Position numbers and translations under genes: made by a program
Part shown: one piece after another, positions 8,241 through 17,425 of the stretch
Numbering within the stretch: position 1 is the first letter of the stretch
Layout of the letters: each line of letters begins with the position of its first letter
The notes under the pieces: generated by a model
Told to the model about the DNA's origin: nothing
The model's input: the letters and a program-made list of their open reading frames with translations, nothing else
Database searches by the model: none
From: a candidate division KSB1 bacterium
GTDB taxonomy: Bacteria > Zhuqueibacterota > Zhuqueibacteria > Zhuqueibacterales > Zhuqueibacteraceae
Direction: 5' to 3'
Assembly: GCA_034506255.1 (NCBI GenBank)
Contig: JAPDPX010000007.1
Location: 62,001-126,000, forward strand
Length of the DNA stretch: 64,000 nucleotides

Positions 8241-10715
8241 TCAGCGGGACGTTTGCACGCGTTCGATTTCAGCGAGCGCCTTGCGTGCCAGCACGGTGAG
8301 GTTGTCATCCACCGCGCGTTCGATCAAACGGCGCAATGGTTCAGCCGCCTGCGCCACTTGCAGACGGCCGAGTGCTTCCAGCGCGTGTTGCTGAAGGGCA
8401 TAAACCGGCGAGTGCATCAGTTCGAGCATCAGCCGGTGCAACTCGCCATCGTCAGGCTGGATGGCTTCCCAGGCTTGCAGCGCGGCAAGGCGCACATCCT
8501 GATTGTAACGCGCAGCCGTGTAACGTTTGATCGTCGGCAGCGTGGCGGGTGACGCCAGCAGCGCCAGCGCCTGCAAACCGGCAATGGTGATTTCATCGTA
8601 CCACGCGGGCCGGCCGAGCTGTGCCAGAATGAAATCGGGCGACTGCCGCGGGCTGGCTTTGGCGAGTGCGAGAATGGCGGCGGCCACCACATCGCTGTGC
8701 GTCTCGCGGGCAATGACCCGCCGCAAAAGCGGTTCGGCAAAAGCTGCGGGAAAATCACGCAAGCCAATCACCGCCGCTTTGCGCACGCGATAATCGGCGG
8801 CCGCCAGGGCGCGTTTCACCGCCGCCTCTGCCGACGGCGTGCGCACGCCGCCGAGTTGCAGCGCGGCTTCGGCACGCACCGCCCAAAACACGCTGTCCGC
8901 CAGCAACTCGGTCAATGTTTGCGCCGTGACCGCCGCAACCGGATAACGTTGCACCAATTGCCGGATCGCCCACAGCCGGCCGGGAACCGCATCGTGGCGG
9001 GCCTGATACACCAATTCCTCCAGTCCCTTTGCAAAGCGCACCTCCGCCACCAGATCGCCCTCGCCATCGAAACTCACCAGCAGCGGTTTCTCCGCACTGG
9101 GAATCAAAAAATGATGCTCCTCCTGCTCCACCCACACCTTTTCCTGCCAGGTGCGGGCAGAGGTGGCAATGGTGAGACGAACCGGCAGCCGGAACAAATC
9201 CTGGCCGGTGATCAACGGCTGCACTTGTTTGACGTGCAGGTCGATCAGGCGGCGGCTCGCGAGCCAGCGCCAGCTCACCTCGAAGCAGGGATGGCCGCCG
9301 TTGGTGATCCAGTCATCGAAAAACCAGGCGAGATTTTCCCCGGTGGCCTCTTCAATGGCAACCTTCAAATCCTGGCTGACAACATTGGCAAAGGCATGCT
9401 TGTGCAGATAATGCTGCAGCGCCCGGAAAAAGGCCTCATCGCCCAGCACCTGGCGCAGTTGATGCAGAATGGCGGCCCCCTTGAGATAGGTGTGCTCTTC
9501 GTTGTAAATGGTGTTGGGATCGTCGAAGTAATGATGCTCGAGGCCGCGGATGAGATGCTGTTCGCGCACGTAGCGGAAATAGGCATCCCTGGCGAGTTGC
9601 ACGTCGAACAGCAGTTGCTCGCGGCCGGCCCGTTCCTCATCCCACAACATCATCAAATAACTCGCGAAGCTTTCATTCAACCAGATGTAGCTGAGATTGC
9701 GGCAGGTGAGATTGTTGCCAAACCAGTGATGCGCCAGCTCATGCGCAATCGTGGCCTCGGCACTCCAGGGCGAGGCATAACCCTCGAGAGCCGGCGGGCC
9801 GAATTCTTCGGGCGCGCCGGCATCGCGCAGCACACAGGCACGATGGCCGGTGACGCCGGTGTGCTCCATCGCGCCGATGGCATAATCCGGCACCGCGATT
9901 TGGTCATACTTCACCCAGGGATAACGATAGCCGAGACGCTGCGAGAAAAACTCGACCATTCTGGTGGTGTTGCGAAAGGCGTAGGCACCCTCCGCCAGGC
10001 GGCCGCGCGGCACCCAATAGGCCAGCGGGATCGAACCAAAGGCCGGCGGCAATTCGCCGCGCTCGAAGTCACCGATATAGATCGTGATGAGATAATTGGC
10101 ATGCGGCTCGCGCTGGCGCCAGTGAAACGTCGTGCGCCCGCCCTGCGTGCGGGTCGCCACCAACTCGCCGTTGGAAATGGCAACATGCGGGTCCGGCACC
10201 GTCACCACCATCTCGGTGGAGAATTTGTCATTGACATCATTGTAAATCGGCAGCCAGTTGGCGTGTTTGCCGCCCTCGCCGTAGGTCGAGACATGGAACA
10301 GGCCGGGCTTCTCAGGATGGGGTTGAAAGTACATGCCGGCGGCGGGATGGCATTCGTACTCGACTGTCACGGTCAGGGTGTCCTGCGGGCGGAAAGTGCC
10401 GGGCAAATGTATGGCGAGAGCCTGCGGTCGCGACTCCCAGCGCAGGCCGTCCACTCCGCTCACCGTGCTGACGCGCAGGTCAAAGGCATCGAGCGCAAAA
10501 GTTTGCAGGGATCGCAGCGGCGAAAGCGCAAGGGTGGCGCGACCGCTTACTTTACGCTGTTCAAGATCAAACGTCAACTCCGCCCGGTAGTGATGAATGT
10601 CAAAATCACGACTGCGATTGTCATGAAACGCGCCGGTGGGCAGCCGTTGACTGTGCAGCGACACGGGCGCATGACAAAGAATGCCGATCAGCACGAGCAG
10701 GACGTATCGTTTCAT
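8241..10715 (-). CDS. Secreted M1-family aminopeptidase with C-terminal HEAT-like repeats
   Basis: An 824-residue protein with a Sec signal peptide (residues 1-22). The M1 catalytic domain is complete: the exopeptidase motif is GAMEH (281-285, a variant of GAMEN), and zinc ligands are H325 and H329 in HELAHH, with E348 in LNESF spaced as HEXXH-X18-E. Residues about 560-820 are alpha-helical HEAT/armadillo-like repeats (VRKAAVIGLRDFP, VRLAALQAWEAI). The enzyme removes N-terminal residues from peptides, here probably in the periplasm. GGGAGGTGAG lies directly before the ATG. The Asn-to-His change at the end of GAMEN may alter N-terminus recognition. Confidence 0.92.
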   Translation of the reverse strand: MKRYVLLVLIGILCHAPVSLHSQRLPTGAFHDNRSRDFDIHHYRAELTFDLEQRKVSGRATLALSPLRSLQTFALDAFDLRVSTVSGVDGLRWESRPQALAIHLPGTFRPQDTLTVTVEYECHPAAGMYFQPHPEKPGLFHVSTYGEGGKHANWLPIYNDVNDKFSTEMVVTVPDPHVAISNGELVATRTQGGRTTFHWRQREPHANYLITIYIGDFERGELPPAFGSIPLAYWVPRGRLAEGAYAFRNTTRMVEFFSQRLGYRYPWVKYDQIAVPDYAIGAMEHTGVTGHRACVLRDAGAPEEFGPPALEGYASPWSAEATIAHELAHHWFGNNLTCRNLSYIWLNESFASYLMMLWDEERAGREQLLFDVQLARDAYFRYVREQHLIRGLEHHYFDDPNTIYNEEHTYLKGAAILHQLRQVLGDEAFFRALQHYLHKHAFANVVSQDLKVAIEEATGENLAWFFDDWITNGGHPCFEVSWRWLASRRLIDLHVKQVQPLITGQDLFRLPVRLTIATSARTWQEKVWVEQEEHHFLIPSAEKPLLVSFDGEGDLVAEVRFAKGLEELVYQARHDAVPGRLWAIRQLVQRYPVAAVTAQTLTELLADSVFWAVRAEAALQLGGVRTPSAEAAVKRALAAADYRVRKAAVIGLRDFPAAFAEPLLRRVIARETHSDVVAAAILALAKASPRQSPDFILAQLGRPAWYDEITIAGLQALALLASPATLPTIKRYTAARYNQDVRLAALQAWEAIQPDDGELHRLMLELMHSPVYALQQHALEALGRLQVAQAAEPLRRLIERAVDDNLTVLARKALAEIERVQTSR

Positions 10716-10999
10716 CTCACCTCCCTGGATTTGCTCCCTGTGGCGTTGTCACGGAAAATGCCTGCAGGCAGACAGCATGACGGTGCTGCGTTTTCATCGT
10801 GCCAGATGTGCAGGCGAGCATGGCAATGACCAGAAAAAAATCCCGACCACGCCGATGTTGTGAACCGCCAGGCCGCCGAGTTACGCAAAGCAATATCAGC
10901 TTGGCGTTCTCGTATCCCGCACACGGGCTGATGCCGGGAGCAGGCGGTCAAACCGGCTTGATGAGGCAAAGTACGCGAATACGGGCATGAGCAGCCGCA

Positions 11000-12754
11000 T
11001 CAATAGCGCCAACTGCTGAGATCGGCGCCGGGTGGCGCGGTGGCGAGCAACCGCTTGATGGCACGCGGGATGAACATTTGATGATAGCGCAAACGGGATA
11101 TGGCAATCGGGCGGGTGTGGTCACCGTTCCAGCAATGTTCGGCGCGGTCGCCGTAATCAATCTCACCGTCGTAGGGCGGATCGCTGGTGCTCTCCAAAAA
11201 TTCTTCGACGAGATAGACGGCGTTGTTCAGATAGTAGTTGTCCATGTCGCCGCAATAGAGGTGGATCTTGCCGCGCAGCTTGGGGCCGAGCTTGTGCCAG
11301 TCGCGGCGCAGAATGTAGCCGAGATCGTAATTTTCGCGCCAGTAGGCGGCAACCTGAGGATCGATCTCGCCGGTGAGCTTGTTCCAAATGCGCTTGGGAT
11401 AGCCATTTTCACCCATCGGTGAGAAAACCGCTTCCCAAATGTCCCACTGTTGACCGGAACGGCTGTTGGTTCCCAGCACCAATTCCAGATGGTTGGACTG
11501 CTCAACCGTGGTGCTGACCTCCCCGAGGTAATTGCGCCGGCCGGGCCGCGGCACACGCTGGAACGGGCCTTCCTGATAATAGGCGTTCTTGTGTTCGTAA
11601 ATATTGACCACGGTGTAGGCGCGAAAGTCAATGGGATCCGGGCAGGCGGCGAAACAGCCGTTGTATTCCTCGGGATAAAAAATCTGTGCCGCCAGCGCCT
11701 CCCAGCCGCCGGTGGAGCCGCCGTACAGAAAACGCGCCCAGCCGGCTCCCAATCCGCGAAACTTCCGCTCGATGAAAGGAATCAATTCGTAGGTGATGGC
11801 ATCGCCGTACGGTCCGAGATTGGCGGAATTCACCGCGTAGGAATCATCATAATAGGGATTGGCATGCTGAATCTCGATGACAATCACGCGCGGAAAATCC
11901 GGCCCCGTCCAATCCTTGTAAAATTGATGGGCATACTCCTGCACAATTTTGTTGTAGCCCGCCAGACGGAAACGGGTGCTGTATTCCGGCACGAGATTGG
12001 GATCGGGCGGCTGCTCCCGGAAGCCGCCCAAGGTGTAGGGAAAGTGGCCGTGAAAAATCATCAGCGGGTAGCGCGCTTCCGGATGTTCCTCGAAGCCCTC
12101 GGGCAGCAGCACACACGCGCCCAGCTCCATCGGCCGGCCCCAAAATTTCGTCAGACGCTCGCTGTGCATTTTCACATGCTTGATATACTTCGTGTCTTGC
12201 GGCGGTGGAATCGGCGGAATTTCCTGGTCGAGATTGATTTTGATCACCGCAGCCCGCCGCGGATCGATCATCATCCGCTGCGGCGTGCTGTAGAGGTTGC
12301 CCGGCGCGCGGTTCCACTGCTGGCCCTCCCCGCGATCCATCGGCAGTTTCACGGTGTGACCGCTGGCGAGATGAAAGGTTTCGTACTTGTGCAGGAGTGC
12401 CTGCACCATGTACTCGCCGGGCTTCAGCTCCGCCAGACTTTTGAGCGGATAGCCGAACACCCCGGCGTCAATGAACGCCGCCTGACCCGGTTTGAGTCCT
12501 TCCACATCGATTCCAAAAATTTGCTGGGTGCCGGGATCGTCGCTGATTTGAAAACGCGGCTCCCTTTCGTCATTGACGGAAATCATCAGCAGCAGACGGC
12601 CGTCGAGCGGCCGGGGACTTTTTTCCGCGGAGAAGGAAATGGCAAAACGCAGCCGGCTCATGGTGCTTTTCTCCAGTGTTTGGCCATTTGCAGCGAGCAG
12701 CAGAAGCAACGCGGCAACGAGAACAGGATGCTTGACTTTGGGGGGAGTGATCAT
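11000..12754 (-). CDS. Secreted alpha/beta-hydrolase esterase (enterochelin-esterase-like)
   Basis: A 584-residue protein with a signal peptide (VLVAALLLLLAANGQ). Residues about 30-190 look like a beta-rich N-terminal domain. The hydrolase fold follows, starting LGACVLLPEGFEEHPEARYP near 211. The nucleophile elbow is GGSTGGWEA with Ser347, the acid is likely the Asp in YCGDMDNYYLN near 512, and the His is in EHCWNGDH near 550. The family cleaves esters of varied substrates, including siderophores. The substrate cannot be named from sequence. No operon partner overlaps it; the M1 gene lies 284 bases downstream on the same strand. Confidence 0.82.
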   Translation of the reverse strand: MITPPKVKHPVLVAALLLLLAANGQTLEKSTMSRLRFAISFSAEKSPRPLDGRLLLMISVNDEREPRFQISDDPGTQQIFGIDVEGLKPGQAAFIDAGVFGYPLKSLAELKPGEYMVQALLHKYETFHLASGHTVKLPMDRGEGQQWNRAPGNLYSTPQRMMIDPRRAAVIKINLDQEIPPIPPPQDTKYIKHVKMHSERLTKFWGRPMELGACVLLPEGFEEHPEARYPLMIFHGHFPYTLGGFREQPPDPNLVPEYSTRFRLAGYNKIVQEYAHQFYKDWTGPDFPRVIVIEIQHANPYYDDSYAVNSANLGPYGDAITYELIPFIERKFRGLGAGWARFLYGGSTGGWEALAAQIFYPEEYNGCFAACPDPIDFRAYTVVNIYEHKNAYYQEGPFQRVPRPGRRNYLGEVSTTVEQSNHLELVLGTNSRSGQQWDIWEAVFSPMGENGYPKRIWNKLTGEIDPQVAAYWRENYDLGYILRRDWHKLGPKLRGKIHLYCGDMDNYYLNNAVYLVEEFLESTSDPPYDGEIDYGDRAEHCWNGDHTRPIAISRLRYHQMFIPRAIKRLLATAPPGADLSSWRY

Positions 12755-13001
12755 GGCAGTAGACCCTTTCGCTTGTCAGCCTGCCGGAATTCTGTAAAAA
12801 TTGCGGTGTGACAGTGCCTCACCTGCTGTCGATCTGATTCCTCACAGGCCCCGGCGTGCCATTCCGGCGAATCCAGTGAGAACGCGAACAGGTCGCGCGT
12901 CCTGCCCCGGCGCAGGCAGCCAGCCTGGCTGCAGACAAAAGGCTGCGCCCCAACGATGGGGCACCACCAGTGACGCAGCGGGCGCACGGCTGTGAACCGG
13001 G

Positions 13002-14336
13002 TCACTTGTTTCCAGCGGGTACACTCTGAAAGAGCTCGCCGTAGCGCAGAGCTTCACCTTTTTCCCACGGGCGATAGCTGTTGCAGAAATCAATACGCTC
13101 GCCAACGGGCGGATGTGAGGCCCGCCAAAGCTTGTAAAGCCAGCCCGGCCGCGGGTTGCTGAGGTTTTCCGTCTGCAATTTCACGAAAGCCTGCGCGGCG
13201 GCGCGGTTGTTCTGGCAGATTTCCAATCCAAAGCGGTCAGCCTCATGCTCATTGTGGCGCATGAAAGCAAGGCCGGCCGGCGCGGCGAGAAAAAAGAAGA
13301 GATGGAACAGCAGCATGAGCAGCGGCAGCGAGGCGATGTCGGCAAGCTGATGAAAGCCGAAGCGGGCATGATACCTGTGCTGCAGCGCAGCGGCCGTGCG
13401 GTGCACGGCATACAGCACCACCAGGATCAGCGCCGAGAAGAACAGCACGCTCTTGACCACATGGCCCAGGACGTAGTGACCCATTTCATGCCCCATCACA
13501 AACATCAGCTCCTCCTCCTTCAGCTTGGCGATGATGGTATCCCACAAGACGATACGCTTGGTGCCGAGAAAGCCGGAAACATAGGCATTCACGGTTTTGG
13601 TGTCCACGCTTTTGTTCACTTCGAACACGCGGCTGCCTGCGATGCCGGCACGCTCCGCCAGCGCCAGGATTTTGGCTTCCAGCGCGCGATCCTGCATCGG
13701 GCCGAATTTGTTGTACAGGGGGGCAATCCAGATCGGGCTGATGAGCATGAAGAAAAACAGAAACGGCACGGTCAAAATGCCGGTGTAAAGCCACCAGCGC
13801 CGCGGACTCTTTTTGAGCAGCAGGTACGGCATCCAGAGAAACAGCACGCCGCTGATCATGCCCACCAGCAGCGCTTTGAGCGCATCACCCAGCCATTTGC
13901 CGAAGGTTTGATTGGAAAGACCATAGGCATGCTGCCGCACGAATTCTTCATAAAAGTTGAGCGGAAAATCCAAAACAAAATTGATCACGGAAAAGAGGAT
14001 GAAATAAATGCCGATCACGAAAAACCACCTGCGCCCGAGTTTTTGCGCCACGTGGCGCAGGCGCGCGGAGAAGCCGGTGAAAACAAACATCGCGGGCACC
14101 AGCAGCCCCCACAGCAAACCCGCTCCCCACAGCCAGTTGCCACTGCGGTAATAGCGCAGCGCTTTTTCGCTGGCGGGCGGCACTGCCACCGGCCCGGCTT
14201 CCTCAGCGAGGTGTTGCAGCGTATCGACCGCCGCTCCGGCCAGCATCGTGTCCGGCACTTGCGGATTGGCGGTTTGGCCAAATGAGGGTTGCGACAGCGC
14301 CAACACGGCGCCGAGCAGAATGAGAAGGGATGGCAT
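13002..14336 (-). CDS. M48 family zinc metalloprotease (Ste24/CAAX-protease-like)
   Basis: The ATG at 14334-14336 is preferred because GGGAGG precedes it and a signal or first membrane helix follows (LLILLGAVLALSQPSFG); this gives 444 residues. The zinc site is HEMGH at 283-287, with the third ligand Glu in HNEHEADRFGLE near 356. Several membrane helices precede the active site (about 70-90, 103-125, 155-175, 185-205) and one or two follow (about 295-315, 330-350). This matches the Ste24p/CAAX prenyl protease 1 layout rather than short HtpX. Bacterial members probably act in membrane-protein quality control. It is flanked on both sides by several hundred bases from co-oriented genes and is likely monocistronic. 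Confidence 0.9.
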   Translation of the reverse strand: MPSLLILLGAVLALSQPSFGQTANPQVPDTMLAGAAVDTLQHLAEEAGPVAVPPASEKALRYYRSGNWLWGAGLLWGLLVPAMFVFTGFSARLRHVAQKLGRRWFFVIGIYFILFSVINFVLDFPLNFYEEFVRQHAYGLSNQTFGKWLGDALKALLVGMISGVLFLWMPYLLLKKSPRRWWLYTGILTVPFLFFFMLISPIWIAPLYNKFGPMQDRALEAKILALAERAGIAGSRVFEVNKSVDTKTVNAYVSGFLGTKRIVLWDTIIAKLKEEELMFVMGHEMGHYVLGHVVKSVLFFSALILVVLYAVHRTAAALQHRYHARFGFHQLADIASLPLLMLLFHLFFFLAAPAGLAFMRHNEHEADRFGLEICQNNRAAAQAFVKLQTENLSNPRPGWLYKLWRASHPPVGERIDFCNSYRPWEKGEALRYGELFQSVPAGNK

Positions 14337-14688
14337 GTTTCCTCCCTGGCGGGGCGGGATGAAAGATGGCACATTGCCGCCACAGCGGCGCATGGCGCTG
14401 AAGCGCAAGCCGGCAAACCGGGGCTGCCGGTTCAAAACAACGTTGTGGCCAAGACTGTTCACATGTATTCATGCGCGGTCGGTGAAGTGCACGCCGCTCT
14501 TTCCCAGGCTTCACCGGCACTCTGCCGGATGGGAAGCGGGGATGAACAGATCCTTCCGGCTCGCAATTTCCGCCGGCCCCTGCAGCGACGGCAAAATTGG
14601 TAAGGCTTTCGCTGCGAAAAAGCAAGGGCTTTCTCCTGTACTCAGCCGGGATGCCGGGCAGTGTGTGATGGCCATGCTTTTCATCAAA

Positions 14689-15552
14689 TCAGGCCGTGAA
14701 GAATTGCTGCAGCCGTTGATTGACGGTTTGCGCCTGTTCATGCTGCACCCAATGGCTGGCATTTTCCAAAAGAAAAAGTTCGCCGTGCTGGCATTGCGCC
14801 AGACTGGCTTGTGCCAGTTCGGTGCGGAGAAAGCGGTCACGGCCGCCCCAAATCACCAAGGTCGGCATCTGCACCCTGGCACGGCCGGCGCGGCCGGGGG
14901 GGTGTCGCAAAGCGGCACGGTACCAGTTGATCATGGCGGTGGCGGCGCCGGGTTGGGACCAGGCCGCGCAATATTTTTCCAGATCAGCCTGGCTGAAGGT
15001 GCCGGGCCGGCTGGTTTGCAGCAGGGTGCGGCGGGCGACTTCCCAGTTGTTTTTTCGCATGCGCCATTCCGGTAGGCCGGGCAGTTGAAAGAAGAAAATG
15101 TACCAACTCTTGCGCCTTTGTTCGGCGTCGTGCAACAAGTAACGGCGCATGACGCGCGGATGCGGCCCGTTCAAAACCGCCAACTTTTCCACGCAGTCGG
15201 CATGCTGCAACGCCAGCCACCACGCCACCACGGCGCCCCAGTCATGCCCCACGATCAGAGCGCGTTGCCGGCCGGTGGTTTGGATCAACCCCGCGATGTC
15301 ACGCGCAAGCTGGTCGAGACGGTAGGCAGCGATGCCGCGTGGCTTGTCGCTGAGATTGTAGCCGCGCTGATCCGGGGCCAGCACGCGATAACCCAAACGC
15401 GCGAAAAAATCGATTTGCCGGTGCCAGGCATACCAAAACTCCGGAAAGCCATGCAGGAAAAGGAGCAGCCGGCCGTTCTCCGGCCCGGCGTGAGCCACAT
15501 GCAGCCGCACGCCGTTGCCGAGGAGATGGTGATGTTCGAGGATGGGCGTCAT
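14689..15552 (-). CDS. Alpha/beta hydrolase, epoxide-hydrolase/haloalkane-dehalogenase type
   Basis: A 287-residue protein. The start is the ATG at 15550-15552, overlapping the acyltransferase stop as ATGA. Motifs are the oxyanion segment HGFPEFWYAW near 33, the nucleophile elbow VGHDWGAVVAWWLAL with Asp near 99, and a C-terminal ENASHWVQHEQ with the catalytic His near 266. An acidic residue in the WGGRDRFL segment lies near 240. The Asp nucleophile and HGFPE place it with epoxide hydrolases. It is translationally coupled to the OlsA-like and OlsB-like genes, so a lipid-derived substrate is possible. There is no direct evidence for the substrate. Confidence 0.85.
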   Translation of the reverse strand: MTPILEHHHLLGNGVRLHVAHAGPENGRLLLFLHGFPEFWYAWHRQIDFFARLGYRVLAPDQRGYNLSDKPRGIAAYRLDQLARDIAGLIQTTGRQRALIVGHDWGAVVAWWLALQHADCVEKLAVLNGPHPRVMRRYLLHDAEQRRKSWYIFFFQLPGLPEWRMRKNNWEVARRTLLQTSRPGTFSQADLEKYCAAWSQPGAATAMINWYRAALRHPPGRAGRARVQMPTLVIWGGRDRFLRTELAQASLAQCQHGELFLLENASHWVQHEQAQTVNQRLQQFFTA

Positions 15553-16349
15553 GTTTGGGGAGGTTGGTGCGGACGGTTGGCTTCCTCCGCCCGGACCATC
15601 GGTTGGAATTGGGCAACAATCGCCTGATGCAGTCGGTGGGCAAGCAGCTTGCGGTCGCGTTCGCGCACCGGCACCTCGCCGAAGGTGATGAACACTTTGA
15701 AACGCGGCAGTTGCAGCAGGCGGAAAATATGATCGGGGAATGTCATTGTCCCCCACCAGCACACCGACAAATGCGCCGGTGGCTCGCCGGCGGGAGTGTG
15801 ATAGCTCAAGGTGGCGTAAAAAACCGGATAGTTGTTCTGTGCCGCAACATGCAACAACGGCGATTTGAACGGCAGGACGCCGGCACCGGCCGAGCTGGTG
15901 CCTTCGGGAAAGAAGATCACCCCCTCCCCCGCCTCCCATGCCGCGCGCAGCAAACGGTTGAGACGAACCACATCCCGGGTCTGCGCGCGGTTGATGAAGA
16001 GCGTGCCGGCGGCACGGGTGGCCAGGCCGATCAACGGCCAGCTTCGCACATCATGGCGGGAGATAAACACCCCGCCGGTAAGCGCGGCAAGCACGGGAAT
16101 ATCGATGTATCCGAGATGATTGCTCACCAAAAAAAAGGGCGGCTGCGGCGGCTGGCCGCGCACGACAAAGTGCATGCCGGCGAGCTTCGCCAGCAGGCGC
16201 GCCCAGCATTGAAAAACACGCCGGCGCCAGTGTCGATAACCCTTCGCAGTCACCATCGACAGCGGCCGGCCGAGCAGCAGAAGCAGCACGCCCACCGCGG
16301 TCAGCAGCGCGACCAGCGGCAGGCGGATGACAGCACGCACTTTCCTCAT
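15549..16349 (-). CDS. 1-acyl-glycerol-3-phosphate acyltransferase family (PlsC/OlsA-like)
   Basis: A 266-residue membrane-associated acyltransferase. The catalytic HX4D motif is SNHLGYIDIP near residue 77, and the acceptor-binding block is FPEGTSSAG near 147. An N-terminal hydrophobic helix (VALLTAVGVLLLLLGRPLSMV) anchors it to the inner membrane. It overlaps the preceding GNAT gene and the following hydrolase by four bases each (ATGA). Next to an OlsB-like gene, the second acylation of lyso-ornithine lipid (OlsA role) is a reasonable inference. A general lysophosphatidate acyltransferase role is the alternative. Confidence 0.87.
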   Translation of the reverse strand: MRKVRAVIRLPLVALLTAVGVLLLLLGRPLSMVTAKGYRHWRRRVFQCWARLLAKLAGMHFVVRGQPPQPPFFLVSNHLGYIDIPVLAALTGGVFISRHDVRSWPLIGLATRAAGTLFINRAQTRDVVRLNRLLRAAWEAGEGVIFFPEGTSSAGAGVLPFKSPLLHVAAQNNYPVFYATLSYHTPAGEPPAHLSVCWWGTMTFPDHIFRLLQLPRFKVFITFGEVPVRERDRKLLAHRLHQAIVAQFQPMVRAEEANRPHQPPQT

Positions 16350-17155
16350 GGGGCTGCCTGTTCCCGAAAAAAGAAGCGCCGCGTGGCCTGGTCGAGGCTT
16401 TCAGTATCCAGCAGCATGAGATAATCTATGGTTTTGAACAACCTGTCCCGCGCCGGCAGACTGCAAATTTTGGCGCCATAGATCAGATAAATCTTCATCA
16501 ACGCCGGCATGACAGCCGGGCCGCTGCGCACCTTGAAAGTTTCGTCATAACAGGCGTAGTCCGCATGCGGCTGCAGCAGAAAATCCGGATGCACGCGACC
16601 ATGGGCGAGCAAATACTCCATCAACCACGCAGCAGTGGCCGGGTCCTGACTGGTGAGGGAACAGCAGCCGAACAAATAACGCTTGCGATGGAAGGTGAGA
16701 TAGGCCGCCAGACCGCGCCAGAGCAGATACAGCACGCGCGCACTGCGATGCGGCCGTGCCACGCACGCCCGTCCAATTTCGACGGCATGCTCCAGCAAGC
16801 CGGCGGGAAAACCGCTGAGATCGTATTCGCCGGCGGCATAGAAACCCTCCCGGCTGCCGGCCATGGCGAGCGTTTGCATGCGATAGGTGCCGACCACCTG
16901 CTGCAGCGCGCGGTCCAGCACCATCACATGATGGCAGCGACTGTCGAAGTGATCCTCATCACGAAAGGTTTCGTGGGACGAGTCCAGCCCCTCTCCCAGT
17001 TCGAGATTGAAAACTTCGAAGCGCAGTTTCAAGACGGCGTCCAACTCGGCTTCGCTGCGGACGAAACGCAGGTGATAGTTGCCTTCAACCAGCTCGAAAT
17101 CCGGCAACTGCTCGGGAAACGGCGGAAAACGGCGGACCACAAGTGGTGGAGTCAT
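16346..17155 (-). CDS. GNAT-type N-acyltransferase (OlsB/hemolysin-like)
   Basis: A 269-residue protein of the OlsB/HlyA-like acyltransferase family: RFVRSEAELDAVLKLRFEVFNLE near 30-50, VVGTYRMQ near 88, and the segment EHAVEIGRACVARPHRSARV near 122-141, typical of ornithine N-acyltransferases that use acyl-ACP. GGGAG lies eight bases before the ATG. It heads a three-gene overlapping operon with the PlsC-type acyltransferase and the hydrolase. The likely product is lyso-ornithine lipid or another N-acyl amino acid. Substrate assignment is inference from family and context. Confidence 0.82.
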   Translation of the reverse strand: MTPPLVVRRFPPFPEQLPDFELVEGNYHLRFVRSEAELDAVLKLRFEVFNLELGEGLDSSHETFRDEDHFDSRCHHVMVLDRALQQVVGTYRMQTLAMAGSREGFYAAGEYDLSGFPAGLLEHAVEIGRACVARPHRSARVLYLLWRGLAAYLTFHRKRYLFGCCSLTSQDPATAAWLMEYLLAHGRVHPDFLLQPHADYACYDETFKVRSGPAVMPALMKIYLIYGAKICSLPARDRLFKTIDYLMLLDTESLDQATRRFFFREQAAP

Positions 17156-17425
17156 AATCGGCTCTCCCGGTTATGGGTTCACTCCTGCCGGAAGGAGACT
17201 TCCCTCCGGTTGTGGCCCGCGATGAAATGTTTCGTATCGTGCGCTGGTTTTTGCTCATCCTCCCGGCGCGCTTGTAAAAAGCAGGCGTGCTTGCTTCGCT
17301 CTCCGGCTCATCCTGCCGTCCTCCCAACAATTTTCAGCAGCGAAGCATCTGGTTCAAACATGGTGATGTCGTTGCCCTGCCTGCATCCGCCCACCGGCTT
17401 GATCGCCGGCCGGCGGCCAGGGAGG

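Noticed and set aside
8697..10829. 710-codon open frame on the plus strand
   Set aside because: It lies opposite the M1 aminopeptidase, has His/Gln/Arg-rich low-complexity composition and no domain. Typical GC-driven shadow.
10860..10960. c-di-GMP riboswitch-like ACGCAAAGC
   Set aside because: Only the short ACGCAAAGC match is present; the GGCAAACC part and helices do not fit.
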